Shown here: positions 46,661-56,540 of the stretch, piece after piece
How positions within the stretch are numbered: the first letter of the stretch is position 1
How the letters are laid out: every line of letters starts with the position of its first letter
Assembly (NCBI RefSeq): GCF_002289575.1
Contig: NZ_NTGA01000006.1
Location: forward strand, 1 to 64,000
Length of the DNA: 64,000 nt
DNA from: Dietzia natronolimnaea
GTDB taxonomy: Bacteria; Actinomycetota; Actinomycetes; Mycobacteriales; Mycobacteriaceae
Direction: 5' to 3'
Made by a program: the position numbers and the translations under genes
Notes under the pieces: generated by a model
The model's input: only the letters and a program-made list of their open reading frames with translations
Database searches by the model: none
What the model was told of the DNA's origin: nothing

Positions 46661-48325
46661 ATGCCCTGCCCCCCGACTCGAGAACTGGCCCGCTCCCCGG
46701 GGGCCACGGGGGTCCAGGCCGCCTTCGACGAGCTCGAGCCGATGCTCTCCGAGGTGACGTTCGTCGTCGTCGACCTGGAGACCACCGGCACCCGGCCGGG
46801 AACGGATGAGATCACCGAGCTCGGCGCGGTCCGGGTACGGGGTGGCGAGGTCCGGGCCGAGCTGTCCACCTTCGTCGCCATCAACGGCCCGCTGCCGGGG
46901 CACATCAGCAGGCTCACCGGGATCGCACCCGTCCATCTCGTCGGGGCCCCTGCACTCGGTGAGGTGATGGCGACGTTCCTGGAGTTCTCCCGCGGCGCCG
47001 TGCTGGTCGCCCACAATGCCCGGTTCGACCTCGGATTCCTCCGCGCCGCCACCGAGTCGACCGGCCACCAGTGGCCCGATCCTCCGTCGGTGTGCACCCT
47101 CGCCCTGGCCCGACGCATCCTCCATCGCGGCGAGACCCGTGGGCACCGCCTCGGCGAACTCGCCTCCCATCTGGGATCGACCGTCGAGCCGAACCACCGG
47201 GCGCTCCAGGACGCCCGCGCCACCGTCGACGTCCTCCACGCACTGATCTCCAGGGTCGGCGACTGCGGGGTGTCGACGCTCACCGAGCTCCGTTCCTACG
47301 ACGGTCGCCTCGCCCCCGCGGTCCGGCGCCGGGCCTCCCTGACCGAGTCGCTCACCACCGGCCCCGGCGTCTACCTGTTCCGCGACGCGTCGGGCGGCGC
47401 GCTGTACGTGGGGTCTTCCATATCGGTCCGGCGCAGGGCCCGCTCCTACTACTCCGGAGCCGATCCGCGCGGCAGGATGCGGACGATGGTCGGCCTGGCC
47501 GAGAGCGTCGAGTCGGTGCCGTGCGCGCACCTCCTGGAGGCGTGGACCGTCGAGGAGCGGCTCATCGACTCGCTACAACCGCCCTACAACCGACGGTCCA
47601 GGTCTCCACGCCGAGGTTGGTGGCTCTCCCCGCCGTCGGGACGTGCGATCCGGGGGCACGTCACGCGGGCCCCGGAACACCCGTTCGCCCTCGGACCTTT
47701 TCGGAGGGCCGAGGACGCCAGGGCCGCATGGCTGGATCTGGCGGATGCCGCCGGTTCGCCACCCGGCGACGAGGAATGGGAGGCACTGGTCACCGGCCGG
47801 GACTCCACGGCCGTGAGGGCGATGGTCGACCGGGTCGACTCGCTCGCCGCGGGCGGAGCCTTCGAGCGCGCGGCCCGGCTGCGAGATCGCGCGGCGGCGC
47901 TGGTCCGGACCCTCGCCAGGCACCAGGAGCTCTCCGCCACCGCGGGCCTACGCGAGCTCGTCCTGGCCCAACCCGCGGCCCAACCCGCGCCCGGGCGCAC
48001 CTGGGCGGTGGCGGTCGTGCGTCACGGTCGTCTCGCCGGTTCGGGGACGGTGCCCGCCGGAGCAGCTCCCCTGCCAGTGATCGACTCGCTCAGGGCGGGC
48101 GCCACGACAGTGCAACCCGGCCCCGGGCCGTTCGCCGGAGCCAGCGCCTCGGACATCCGCAACGTGCACAGGTGGATCGATTCCGGACCCACCCGCATCG
48201 TGTCGGTCACGGGGTGCTGGGCCCTGCCCGTCGGCGGTGCCCACACACTCGCCGAGTGGGCGGATCGAGCCGAGCAGGCGGCGTCGGCGAGAAGTGGAGC
48301 GGGTGTCAGGACCGTGCGGCGCTGA
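46661..48325 (+). CDS. DEDDh exonuclease / GIY-YIG (UvrC-like) endonuclease fusion
   Basis: Two nucleases in one chain. 554 residues: exonuclease domain (about 30-200) of the DNA polymerase III epsilon type with VVDLETTG, HNARFDLGFL and NHRALQDARATVD; GIY-YIG domain (about 245-325) with GPGVYLFRDASGGALYVGSS; and a UVR-like helix pair (AMVDRVDSLAAGGAFERAARLRDR). The same architecture occurs in Rv2191 (from memory). It lacks the UvrC C-terminal RNase H-like nuclease, so it is not a full UvrC; a DNA repair side branch is likely. Start ATG at 46661; GTG at 46652 is an alternative. The 3' end overlaps trpD by 20 bases. Confidence 0.92.
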   Translation: MPCPPTRELARSPGATGVQAAFDELEPMLSEVTFVVVDLETTGTRPGTDEITELGAVRVRGGEVRAELSTFVAINGPLPGHISRLTGIAPVHLVGAPALGEVMATFLEFSRGAVLVAHNARFDLGFLRAATESTGHQWPDPPSVCTLALARRILHRGETRGHRLGELASHLGSTVEPNHRALQDARATVDVLHALISRVGDCGVSTLTELRSYDGRLAPAVRRRASLTESLTTGPGVYLFRDASGGALYVGSSISVRRRARSYYSGADPRGRMRTMVGLAESVESVPCAHLLEAWTVEERLIDSLQPPYNRRSRSPRRGWWLSPPSGRAIRGHVTRAPEHPFALGPFRRAEDARAAWLDLADAAGSPPGDEEWEALVTGRDSTAVRAMVDRVDSLAAGGAFERAARLRDRAAALVRTLARHQELSATAGLRELVLAQPAAQPAPGRTWAVAVVRHGRLAGSGTVPAGAAPLPVIDSLRAGATTVQPGPGPFAGASASDIRNVHRWIDSGPTRIVSVTGCWALPVGGAHTLAEWADRAEQAASARSGAGVRTVRR

Positions 48326-49370
48326 AGGCCGCCCACCTGTCCAGGAGTCGGGCGGCCTCGCCGTCGTCGACCGCCTTCGCGGCGCGCTCCACTGCCGACC
48401 TCATCGCCGGCACGAGGTCCGCACCCCGCTCGAGACCGTCGAACGCCACCAACGCCGCCGCGGAGTTGAGCAGCACCGCGTCCCTGACGGGACCTCTCAC
48501 TCCCGACAGGAGCTCCCGGGCCACCGCCGCGTTGTGTCTCCCGTCGCCCCCGCGCAGTTCCTCGACCGCGCACGTGGCCATCCCGAAGTCCCCGGGCGCG
48601 ATCTCGTCCTCGTCCACGTGGCCGTCTGCCACCCGCAGCACGCGGGTTGGTCCGGTCATCGTGATCTCGTCGAGGCCATCGGAGCCCCGCACCACCAACG
48701 CCGATCTACCGCGGAGCGCGAACACCTCGGCCATCACGGGCATGAGGCGCTCGAACGCGCACCCGATGAGGTTGGCCGTGGGCGCTGCGGGGTTGGTGAG
48801 TGGCCCCAGAACGTTGAACACCGTGGGGATCCCGATCTCCCGGCGGGGTGCGGCGGCGAATCGGAGCGCCGGATGGAACACGGGCGCGAAACAGAAGGCC
48901 ACACCCACCTCGTCCACGCTCCGTGCGACGTCCTCCGGTCCCAGGTCGATCGCGACGCCGAGAGCCTCGAGGACATCGGCCCCTCCGCTCTTCGAGGACG
49001 CCGCACGGTTGCCGTGCTTGACCACGGGCACCCCGCAGGCGCTCACGACGAGAGCGGACATCGTCGAGATGTTGACCGTTCCCTGTCGGTCGCCACCGGT
49101 CCCGACGATGTCGACGCAGGGCCGGGAGGTCGGAACCCGACGGGAGTAGTCCAGCATCGTCGAGGACAGGGCGTCGAGTTCCGGGCCCGTCACACCCTTC
49201 ATGTCGAGCGCGACGCCGAACGCAGCGATCTGGGCGTCCGTCGCGAGACCCTCCATGATCCGGGACATCGCCCAGCGGGCGTCAGCCGGTTCCAGGTCCC
49301 GGCCCGACGTGAGCGTGCCGAGTACCCCGGGCCAGGACCGGCCCTCGTCGAACGCTGCAGAACTCCCCAC
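48306..49370 (-). CDS. trpD: Anthranilate phosphoribosyltransferase
   Basis: Second step of tryptophan synthesis, joining anthranilate and PRPP. 354 residues: DIVGTGGDRQGTVNIST (PRPP-binding GTGGD), VKHGNRAASSKSGGADVLEALG, FAPVFHPALR and FNVLGPLTNPA, all canonical. GTG at 49370 with GAGAGG 9 bases upstream; upstream in-frame codons are not conserved. It stands alone, away from other trp genes, as in M. tuberculosis (Rv2192c). Confidence 0.96.
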   Translation of the reverse strand: MGSSAAFDEGRSWPGVLGTLTSGRDLEPADARWAMSRIMEGLATDAQIAAFGVALDMKGVTGPELDALSSTMLDYSRRVPTSRPCVDIVGTGGDRQGTVNISTMSALVVSACGVPVVKHGNRAASSKSGGADVLEALGVAIDLGPEDVARSVDEVGVAFCFAPVFHPALRFAAAPRREIGIPTVFNVLGPLTNPAAPTANLIGCAFERLMPVMAEVFALRGRSALVVRGSDGLDEITMTGPTRVLRVADGHVDEDEIAPGDFGMATCAVEELRGGDGRHNAAVARELLSGVRGPVRDAVLLNSAAALVAFDGLERGADLVPAMRSAVERAAKAVDDGEAARLLDRWAAFSAARS

Positions 49371-49652
49371 GTGTCCCGACCTCTCTCTGGATCCCGGCGG
49401 CCCGCCAACCTCGGGACCGCGCACCGACAATCGTGCCACCAGCCACCCCACCGGTGCCCGCGGACTCCCATCTCCGGGCCCCTGAGGTCGACCGCCAGAT
49501 AGGCTGAGAAGCCCCTGATACCCCTGCACGGGGTGCGTCGTCGGACGCCGTTCCCGGGAGTTCTAGGAACGACCTGCGAAAACGCTGTGCGGACACGCCG
49601 AAATCGGGGGTCCCTGCAGCCTCCGCCCACCTCAGGGGTCATACTTGGCCTC
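49371..49652. other. Divergent intergenic region trpD / ctaE
   Basis: 282 bases holding the trpD ribosome site on one side and the ctaE -10 on the other. CGTTCC and GGAACG (49549-49571) form an imperfect palindrome that could be an operator. No gene or terminator is seen. Confidence 0.45.
49640..49645 (+). promoter_or_regulatory. Leaderless-type -10 (CATACT) for ctaE
   Basis: CATACT ends 7 bases before the GTG at 49653; no Shine-Dalgarno. It would drive ctaE-qcrCAB. Confidence 0.5.
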
Positions 49653-50264
49653 GTGACGAGCGCAGTGGATAACTCAGGATCGGCGATGGCTCAGCGCGTT
49701 CATTCGCTGAACCGTCCGAACATGGTCAGCGTGGGCACCATCATCTGGTTGTCCCAGGAGTTGATGTTCTTCGCGGGGCTGTTCGCGATGTACTTCGTCT
49801 CCAAGGCGAACTCGGGAGGTGACTGGCCCTCCTACCCGACGCACCTCAACGTCCCGTTCGCTCTGACCATCACGGCGATCCTCGTGGCGTCCTCCGTTAC
49901 CTGTCAGATGGGCGTCTTCGCCGCCGAGCAGGGGGACGTCTTCGGCCTCCGTCGCTGGTACATCATCTCCGCCCTGATGGGGACGGTCTTCCTCATCGGG
50001 CAGGCCTACGAGTACTACGAGATGTACCTCGAAGGCACCACGATCTCCTCGAGCGTCTACGGCTCGGTCTTCTTCATCACCACCGGTTTCCACGGCCTGC
50101 ACGTGGCGGCCGGCATCCTGGCGTTCGTCGTCCTCGTCATGCGGACCACCATGTCCCGGTTCACTCCCGCCCAGGCCACTGCGGCCATCGTCGTGTCGTA
50201 CTACTGGCACTTCGTCGACGTGGTCTGGATCGGCCTCTTCGTCACCATCTACTTCATTCAGTAG
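49653..50264 (+). CDS. ctaE: Cytochrome aa3 oxidase subunit III
   Basis: Core subunit III of the aa3 terminal oxidase, in the plasma membrane. 203 residues, the usual mycobacterial length, with five helices; [56 protein letters not shown] and [11 protein letters not shown] are conserved. Start GTG at 49653 aligns with the mycobacterial start (TSAVDNSG). First gene of ctaE-qcrCAB, 56 bases before qcrC. Confidence 0.98.
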   Translation: MTSAVDNSGSAMAQRVHSLNRPNMVSVGTIIWLSQELMFFAGLFAMYFVSKANSGGDWPSYPTHLNVPFALTITAILVASSVTCQMGVFAAEQGDVFGLRRWYIISALMGTVFLIGQAYEYYEMYLEGTTISSSVYGSVFFITTGFHGLHVAAGILAFVVLVMRTTMSRFTPAQATAAIVVSYYWHFVDVVWIGLFVTIYFIQ

Positions 50265-50320
50265 TCAGCTGGCCGCAGGACGCTGCGTCCAGCAGGTCCC
50301 AACTCCAAAGGGAACTCACA

Positions 50321-51205
50321 ATGAACTCACCTCACCCACCCGCTGCGGACACGCCGTCGCCGGAGCCCGCGGTGAACCCGGCACGTCCGGCCTCGTCGAA
50401 GCGTCGCCGTAAGGCGACCGGCGCGCTCGTCATCGCCGCCGGTCTGCTCGGCGCCGGGGCCATCGCCACGGCGGTCGTCCCCGAGCCCCAGGTGGCAACG
50501 GCCCAGCAGGACCAGGCCGCGCTCATCGCCGAGGGCAAGTCGATCTACGACGTCGCGTGCATCACCTGCCACGGGCAGAACCTGCAGGGTGTCGAGGACC
50601 GTGGTCCGTCGCTGGTCGGCACGGGCGCGGGGGCGACCTACTTCCAGGTCCACTCCGGCCGTATGCCCGCCGCCAACAACGAGGCCCAGGCCGAGCGGAA
50701 GAAGCCGCGCTACAGCGAGCACCAGATCATCGCGCTCGCGGCGTACGTCGACCTCTTCGGCGGTGGCCCCGAGATCGTCACCGATCCCGACGGTTCCATC
50801 GCCCAGGAGTCGCTCCTGGGCGCCTCGGGCGAGGCCCGGGCCGAGGAGATCGCGCGTGGTTCCGAGCTCTTCCGCCTCAACTGCGCCTCCTGCCACAACT
50901 TCACCGGTCGCGGTGGCGCGCTGTCGGCGGGCAAGTACGCCCCGATTCTCGATCCTGCCAACGAGCAGGAGATCTACCAGGCGATGCTCACCGGGCCGCA
51001 GAACATGCCCAAGTTCTCGGACCGGCAGCTCACCCCTGACGAGAAGAAGGACATCATCGCCTACATCAGGGACACGGACTCCAAGGTCTCGCCCGGCGGT
51101 TACGCGCTCGGCGGACTCGGCCCCGTGACCGAAGGTGTGGCCATCTGGCTAGTCGGCATCGTCGCCCTCATCGGTGCGACCCTCTGGATCGGATCCCGTT
51201 CATGA
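50321..51205 (+). CDS. qcrC: Diheme cytochrome c subunit of the bc1 complex
   Basis: Carries electrons from the bc1 complex to aa3 oxidase without soluble cytochrome c. 294 residues: N-terminal membrane anchor (about 32-53), two heme sites Cys80-ITCH84 and Cys188-ASCH192, and a C-terminal helix (about 268-290). Axial methionines are plausible at [10 protein letters not shown] and [12 protein letters not shown] with AAAGGGAA upstream. Overlaps qcrA by 4 bases. Confidence 0.98.
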   Translation: MNSPHPPAADTPSPEPAVNPARPASSKRRRKATGALVIAAGLLGAGAIATAVVPEPQVATAQQDQAALIAEGKSIYDVACITCHGQNLQGVEDRGPSLVGTGAGATYFQVHSGRMPAANNEAQAERKKPRYSEHQIIALAAYVDLFGGGPEIVTDPDGSIAQESLLGASGEARAEEIARGSELFRLNCASCHNFTGRGGALSAGKYAPILDPANEQEIYQAMLTGPQNMPKFSDRQLTPDEKKDIIAYIRDTDSKVSPGGYALGGLGPVTEGVAIWLVGIVALIGATLWIGSRS

Positions 51206-52389
51206 GTGAGAACCCCAAGAACCCGTCCGCCGCGGACCTCGACCGGATGAGCGACGCCGAGCTCGTCCGGCTGGGTACCGAGCTCGACGAGGTCGACGTC
51301 CGATTCCGCGAGGGACGGTGGCCGGAGGGTGTCACCTCCCGTGCCGAGAAGCGCGCCGCACGCGTCGTCACCACGTGGTTCGCGCTGTCCGCGGTCCTCG
51401 CGCTCGCCTTTGCCGTGATCTACATCGCCTGGCCGTGGGAGTACCGCGGGCAGGGCGAGGACGGCTACTGGCTCTACATGATGTACACGCCCCTCCTCGG
51501 CCTGACGATCGGGCTGTCGATCCTGTTCCTGGGCTTCGGGGCCGTGCAGTTCACCAAGAAGTTCATCCCCGAGGAGATCTCGGTCCAGACCCGCCACGAC
51601 GGGCCGTCCGAGGACATCGACCGTCGGACGATCGTCGCCGGTCTCAACGACTCCTGGAAGACCTCGACCCTCGGTCGCCGCAAGGTCATGGGCGGGTTCC
51701 TCGGCGCGAGCGTGGCTCTCATCGGGTTGTCCGCGATCCTGCCTCTCGGCGGCATGATCAAGAACCCGTGGCGCCGCGGGGAGATGACCATCGCGGGAGA
51801 CGGCACGCTGCACACCACCGGATGGACCCTCGCCTCGGACACCCGGCCGGACGGGCTCCCCGCCGAGAAGGTGTACCTCGGTCGCGACACCGGCAAGGTC
51901 TTCCCTGACGGCCATCCGCCCGCGGGTGAGGGTCGCCTCGAACGGATCCACGTCGAGGATCTGGCGGCCGGCGGGCTCGAGTCGGTGTTCCCGCTCCCCG
52001 CGAGCGCGCTGGGCGACTTCGAGGAGCACATGCACTCGATCCACGGAGCGCGGAACTCGGTCATGCTGATCCGCTTCCGCCCGGCCGACTCGGCCAAGGT
52101 GATCAAGCGCAAGGGCCAGGAGAACTTCAACTACGGCGACCTCTACGCCTACTCGAAGATCTGCACACACCTCGCATGCCCCACCTCACTGTACGAGCAG
52201 CAGACGCACCGCTTCCTCTGCCCGTGCCATCAGTCGCAGTTCGACGCGCTCGAGTACGCGAAGCCGATCTTCGGCCCCGCCGCGCGCGCACTGCCGCAGT
52301 TGCCCATCGCGGTTGACAGCGAGGGATACCTCGTCGCCAACGGTGACTTCATCGAGCCGGTCGGACCTGCCTTCTGGGAGCGTCGTTGA
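51202..52389 (+). CDS. qcrA: Rieske iron-sulfur subunit of the bc1 complex
   Basis: Actinobacterial three-helix Rieske protein. 395 residues: helices at about 55-75, 92-115 and 160-185, linker with KNPWRRGEM, and Rieske cluster with Cys321-T-His323 and Cys340-P-C-His343; the second Cys of each (326, 342) would form the disulfide. ATG overlaps qcrC (ATGA); its stop overlaps the qcrB ATG by one base. Confidence 0.98.
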   Translation: MSENPKNPSAADLDRMSDAELVRLGTELDEVDVRFREGRWPEGVTSRAEKRAARVVTTWFALSAVLALAFAVIYIAWPWEYRGQGEDGYWLYMMYTPLLGLTIGLSILFLGFGAVQFTKKFIPEEISVQTRHDGPSEDIDRRTIVAGLNDSWKTSTLGRRKVMGGFLGASVALIGLSAILPLGGMIKNPWRRGEMTIAGDGTLHTTGWTLASDTRPDGLPAEKVYLGRDTGKVFPDGHPPAGEGRLERIHVEDLAAGGLESVFPLPASALGDFEEHMHSIHGARNSVMLIRFRPADSAKVIKRKGQENFNYGDLYAYSKICTHLACPTSLYEQQTHRFLCPCHQSQFDALEYAKPIFGPAARALPQLPIAVDSEGYLVANGDFIEPVGPAFWERR

Positions 52390-54011
52390 TGAGTAACAAC
52401 ACCAAACTCGCGGAGGTCGGGAACAATCTCGACTCGCGATACACCATGGCCAAGGGCATGCGCCGGCAGATCAACAAGGTCTTCCCCACGCACTGGTCCT
52501 TCCTGCTGGGCGAGATCGCCCTGTACAGCTTCATCATCCTGCTGATCTCGGGTGTGTACCTCACGCTCTTCTTCGACCCGTCGATGTCGAAGGTGATCTA
52601 TCAGGGCGCCTACGCTCCCCTCAACGGCATCGAGATCTCCCGGGCCTACGAGACCGCGCTCAACATCTCGTTCGAGGTCCGTGGCGGGCTCTTCGTCCGT
52701 CAGATCCACCACTGGGCGGCGCTGCTCTTCGTCGCCTCGATGGTCGTCCACATGATCCGGATCTTCTTCACCGGCGCGTTCCGTCGCCCGCGTGAGGCCA
52801 ACTGGGTCATCGGCTGTGTACTGCTGCTGCTGGGTATCGTCGAGGGCTTCCTCGGCTACGGCCTGCCGGACGACGTCCTGTCGGGTACCGGTATCCGGAT
52901 CACCTCGGGCATCATCGTCGGACTCCCGGTCATCGGGACCTGGATGCACTGGATGATCTTCGGCGGGGACTTCCCCGGCGATCTCCTGATCCCGCGCTTC
53001 TACATCCTGCACGTGCTGATCATCCCCGCCATCATCCTGGCGCTCATCGCCGCGCACCTCGCGCTGGTCTGGTACCAGAAGCACACGCAGTTCCCCGGGC
53101 CCGGCCGCACGGAGAACAACGTCGTCGGCGTCCGCATCCTCCCGGTCTTCGCGGTCAAGTCGGTCGCCTTCGGCGCCATCACCGTCGGCATGCTCATGCT
53201 CTTCTCCGGCATGTTCACGATCAACGCCATATGGAATCTGGGGCCATACAACCCGTCCCACATATCCGCCGGCTCGCAACCCGACTGGTACATGCTGTGG
53301 ACCGAGGGTGGCGCCCGCGTGATGCCAGCGTGGGAGATCTACCTGGGCAACTACACCATTCCCGCAGTGCTCTGGGTCGCGGTGATGCTCGGCGCGATGG
53401 TCGCGATCATGTTCCTGTACCCGTGGATCGAAGCCAAGCTCACCGGCGACACCGCGCACCACAACCTGCTCCAGCGTCCGCGCGACGTGCCGGTTCGTAC
53501 CGCGGCCGGTGTCATGGCCATCACGTTCTACGTGATCCTGGTGTTGATGGGATCCAACGACCTCATCGCCTATCACTTCAACATCTCACTGAACGCCACT
53601 ACATGGGCGGGCCGGATCGGCCTGATCCTCCTGCCGCCGCTCATGTACTTCTTCACCTACAGACTCTGCCTGGGCCTTCAGCGGGCTGACCGGGAGGTTC
53701 TGGAGCACGGAATCGAGACCGGCATCATCATGCGGATGCCGCAGGGTGAGTTCGTCGAGGTCCACCAGCCGCTCGCAGGGGTTGACGAGCACGGTCACGC
53801 GGTGCCGCTCGAGTACGCCGGTGCCAAGGTGCCCACGAAGATGAACCAGCTCGGTGCCGCTGGTCGCCCCCCGCGGGGTGCACTGACGGCGGACCCGGCC
53901 GACGAGGTCCACATGCTCGACGAGTCCGATCACGGCAAGCACGACCGGGAGCACTCGATGCTCACCACGTTGCAGGAGGAGAACCGTACTCGTCGCCACG
54001 ACGAGCACTGA
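52389..54011 (+). CDS. qcrB: Cytochrome b subunit of the bc1 complex
   Basis: Quinol-oxidising cytochrome b of the bcc:aa3 supercomplex. 540 residues with eight or nine helices; heme ligands in [20 protein letters not shown] and [20 protein letters not shown], the Qo-site motif QPDWYMLW in place of PEWY, and a long hydrophilic C-terminal tail (about 120 residues) typical of actinobacteria. ATG at 52389; a TTG one codon earlier is possible. Orthologue of the target of imidazopyridine inhibitors in M. tuberculosis. Confidence 0.98.
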   Translation: MSNNTKLAEVGNNLDSRYTMAKGMRRQINKVFPTHWSFLLGEIALYSFIILLISGVYLTLFFDPSMSKVIYQGAYAPLNGIEISRAYETALNISFEVRGGLFVRQIHHWAALLFVASMVVHMIRIFFTGAFRRPREANWVIGCVLLLLGIVEGFLGYGLPDDVLSGTGIRITSGIIVGLPVIGTWMHWMIFGGDFPGDLLIPRFYILHVLIIPAIILALIAAHLALVWYQKHTQFPGPGRTENNVVGVRILPVFAVKSVAFGAITVGMLMLFSGMFTINAIWNLGPYNPSHISAGSQPDWYMLWTEGGARVMPAWEIYLGNYTIPAVLWVAVMLGAMVAIMFLYPWIEAKLTGDTAHHNLLQRPRDVPVRTAAGVMAITFYVILVLMGSNDLIAYHFNISLNATTWAGRIGLILLPPLMYFFTYRLCLGLQRADREVLEHGIETGIIMRMPQGEFVEVHQPLAGVDEHGHAVPLEYAGAKVPTKMNQLGAAGRPPRGALTADPADEVHMLDESDHGKHDREHSMLTTLQEENRTRRHDEH

Positions 54012-54026
54012 TCCGCCTAGGACATA

Positions 54027-54071
54027 CGACCGCGGGCCGGGCCTCCGAGAGGAGGTTCCGGCCCGCGGTCG
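54027..54071. terminator. Strong bidirectional terminator after qcrB
   Basis: CGACCGCGGGCCGG (54027-54040) and CCGGCCCGCGGTCG (54058-54071) form a perfect 14-base-pair stem, extended by an inner GCCTCC/GGAGG pairing, between convergent stops at 54011 and 54120. Confidence 0.85.
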
Positions 54072-54119
54072 TGTCGGCTCGTCGCCGGGTGGAGGGCCCC
54101 CGGTTCAGGGAGTGATGGT

Positions 54120-55703
54120 TCAGTGAGCGAGGGCGCCCGGATCCACTGCGAGCGTGTCACCGGCCATGTCGGCCACGGCCCGGAAGGCCATCGTCATGCC
54201 CGACCCCAGGGGCACCCCGGGGCCGGGGTACGCCTCGCCTGACACCGAGGCCGAGGAGTTGCCCGCGGCGTACAGACCCGGGATCGGTGCGCCGTCGGTA
54301 TCCAGGACGGCCCCGTCGTGGTCGGTCACCGCGCCCCCCTTGGTGCCCAGATCCCCGAGCACGAGACGTACCGCGTGGAAGCGCTCGCCTTCGAGTGGCC
54401 GCAGGCACTCCTCCGGTGTAGACGCACCGAGGAAGAAGCGGCCATAGGGGTCCTCGCCCCGGCCGAAGTCCTCGTCCTTCCCCCGGGCGGCGAAACTGTT
54501 GTACCGGGCAACGCTCTCCCCCAGGACGACCTCGTCGACGCCGATGGCCTCCGCGAGCTCCGCGATCGATCCAGCGGTGTGCCAGAGCCCTGCCTGACGG
54601 TGCTGGTCGGGATCGGGGCCGGGGACGCAGATCGCCGGGTACCCGCCCGCTTCGGCGTCGTCGAAGACGAGCCAGAACTCCTCGCCGCCACCGTCGTCCA
54701 TCCGAGCGTGCATACGCCGGCCCATCTGGTCGTACGGCAGGAGTTCGTTGGCGAATCGCCGACCGGTGCCGTCGACGATGATCCCGGAACGGACACCGAG
54801 CGTGAATGCGGCGTGGCCGTTCGGGAACAGCGTCGCCGGGCACCACCACGACTGGTCGAGCAGGTCCAGTCGGGCTCCGACCTGGTCGAACATGCGGACG
54901 GCGTCACCTGTACCGGTATCCGGATGGGATGCAGACCATGCGGCGGTCGGCATCCGCTGCCACCGACGCCGCAGATCCGTCGACCGCTCGAAGCCACCTG
55001 CGGCCACGAGCACACCGCGCCGTGCACCGATCGATCGCGACCCCGAGGCGTCGCGCACCTCGACCCCCACGACCCTCCCGCCGTCGTCGCGCAGGAGCCG
55101 CTGTGCCGCCGTCGACAGCCGGAGCTCCGCGGCCTCCATGGCGTCCAGCGCCAGCACGAGTCGGGCCACCCAGGCGCGGCCACCCTCCACTCTGGTGGGG
55201 TGCTCCGGGGCCCCGAACTGGTCCGAGGGGACCGAGGCGCGGATGTCGCCCACGCGCTCGCCCACCTCGTCGACAGTGATCGGTTTGGGATAGATGCTCC
55301 GGCCCGTCTGCTGGCGACCGGGTGCGTCGAAGTAGTCCGGGAACGCCTGGAACCGCATGGGGATCCCCAGGGTGTCCAGTAGATGGTCGACGACCATCGG
55401 GCCGGTGTTGAGGTACGCGTCTTGTAGGTCGGGGTCGGTCCGGTCGCCCACCACGGCACGGAAGTAGGTTCTGCCCGTCTGGACGGAGTCCTCCACCCCG
55501 TCGCGCGCGAGCACCCGGTTACCGGGCAACCACACCGCGCCTCCGGAGTACGCGGACGTGCCGCCGAAACGTTCCGTCTTCTCGACGAGGCACGTCGCCA
55601 TGCCGCGGGACGCCGCCACGGCCGCCCCGAAGAGGGCCGCGACGCCTGAACCCACCACGACGACGTCGAACTCCGTCTCGCCCCTGCTGTCCTGCTCCCC
55701 CAC
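54120..55703 (-). CDS. FAD-binding dehydrogenase, KstD/fumarate-reductase-like
   Basis: Flavoprotein of the FAD-binding-2 family, close in layout to 3-ketosteroid-delta-1-dehydrogenases; substrate not proven. 527 residues: FDVVVVGSGVAALFGAAVAA, EKTERFGGTSAYSGGAVWLP, GVLVAAGGFE, and the C-terminal GLYAAGNSSASVSGEAYPGPG. The KstD-type catalytic Tyr/Gly set is only partly visible. GTG at 55703 with GAGGAGA about 5 bases upstream. It is transcribed alone between qcrB and a DUF3253 gene. No steroid genes lie nearby. Confidence 0.85.
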   Translation of the reverse strand: MGEQDSRGETEFDVVVVGSGVAALFGAAVAASRGMATCLVEKTERFGGTSAYSGGAVWLPGNRVLARDGVEDSVQTGRTYFRAVVGDRTDPDLQDAYLNTGPMVVDHLLDTLGIPMRFQAFPDYFDAPGRQQTGRSIYPKPITVDEVGERVGDIRASVPSDQFGAPEHPTRVEGGRAWVARLVLALDAMEAAELRLSTAAQRLLRDDGGRVVGVEVRDASGSRSIGARRGVLVAAGGFERSTDLRRRWQRMPTAAWSASHPDTGTGDAVRMFDQVGARLDLLDQSWWCPATLFPNGHAAFTLGVRSGIIVDGTGRRFANELLPYDQMGRRMHARMDDGGGEEFWLVFDDAEAGGYPAICVPGPDPDQHRQAGLWHTAGSIAELAEAIGVDEVVLGESVARYNSFAARGKDEDFGRGEDPYGRFFLGASTPEECLRPLEGERFHAVRLVLGDLGTKGGAVTDHDGAVLDTDGAPIPGLYAAGNSSASVSGEAYPGPGVPLGSGMTMAFRAVADMAGDTLAVDPGALAH

Positions 55704-55803
55704 GGGCTCTCCTCGTCTCGTCGTCTCCGGGCTTCCGATCCGGCAGTCGGCCACCGGCCCGCGCTTCTAGAACACGTTCCACAGTAGCGGGACGCCCCCT
55801 GTC

Positions 55804-55844
55804 CGCGGGGTGAACTACGCGGGGTGAACTACGCGGGGTGAACG
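55804..55844. repeat. 14-base tandem repeat, about 3 copies
   Basis: CGCGGGGTGAACTA repeats at 55804-55817 and 55818-55831, with a nearly complete third copy to 55844, in the divergent spacer between the flavoprotein and DUF3253 genes. Confidence 0.9.
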
Positions 55845-55876
55845 ACCGGACCTGTGACACCCTCACGGCGGGCGGG

Positions 55877-55882
55877 CATGAT
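55877..55882 (+). promoter_or_regulatory. Leaderless-type -10 (CATGAT) for DUF3253 gene
   Basis: CATGAT ends 6 bases before the GTG at 55889; no Shine-Dalgarno. Confidence 0.45.
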
Positions 55883-55888
55883 CGCGGT

Positions 55889-56413
55889 GTGACGAGCAAC
55901 CAGGTCGACCACACCGATGACGGCCACTACATCGTGGTCAAGGGACGACGCTGGCGGGCCACCGATCCGTCGATCCCCGACGCGCTGAAGACCGAGTTGG
56001 TCTCGGCGCTCATGACCGGCCGCCGACTCGTGAAGTCCGACGGCGACGCCGCCCGGGTGATGGTGCACGATGCCAAGGTGGCCCTGGGCGAGCGTGGCGA
56101 CCCCTGGTGGGAGCCCACCGAGCAGGGCACACGGGACCGGTTGGCCGCGACCATGCGGACACTTCTGCGCTCCCGGGGCGGGAGTTCGATCTGCCCCAGC
56201 GACGCCGCCCGTACTGTCGGCGGCGACGACTGGCGAGAGCTCATGGCGACAGCGCGGGAGGTCGCGCTGGACCTGCGAGCGGACGGGGTGGTCGCCGTGA
56301 CCCAGCGGGGCGAGGTCGTCTCCGGCACCGATCTGCGTGGGCCCATCCGCATCATCGCCGGGGACACGCTCGACTTCCGGCCGGGCCCGGACGGCAGCGC
56401 CACAGCGACGTGA
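55889..56413 (+). CDS. DUF3253 protein
   Basis: Function unknown. 174 residues: N-terminal part YIVVKGRRWRATDPSIPDAL and a helix KTELVSALMTGRRLVKSDGD, then the DUF3253 domain (about 95-165) with LLRSRGGSSICPSDAARTVG, DWRELMATAREVALDLRADG and a beta hairpin ending DLRGPIRI. The domain looks like a compact winged helix. The N-terminal part (KGRRWRATDP) is often fused to DUF3253 in actinobacteria. GTG at 55889. Followed by the acyl-CoA dehydrogenase 127 bases later. Confidence 0.9.
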   Translation: MTSNQVDHTDDGHYIVVKGRRWRATDPSIPDALKTELVSALMTGRRLVKSDGDAARVMVHDAKVALGERGDPWWEPTEQGTRDRLAATMRTLLRSRGGSSICPSDAARTVGGDDWRELMATAREVALDLRADGVVAVTQRGEVVSGTDLRGPIRIIAGDTLDFRPGPDGSATAT

Positions 56414-56458
56414 AGCTACCAGCGGGTAACCCGCGCCGTGCCGCCATCCACTGCCTTG

Positions 56459-56464
56459 TACGAT
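56459..56464 (+). promoter_or_regulatory. Candidate -10 for the acyl-CoA dehydrogenase (TACGAT)
   Basis: TACGAT about 75 bases before the TTG start; no clear -35. Confidence 0.4.
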
Positions 56465-56540
56465 CAGGGTCGGTAGGAGACATTCACCTCATCGGCCCGT
56501 CCCCCTCTCATGGCGGGTCGTCCAATGGAAAGGCACACCC

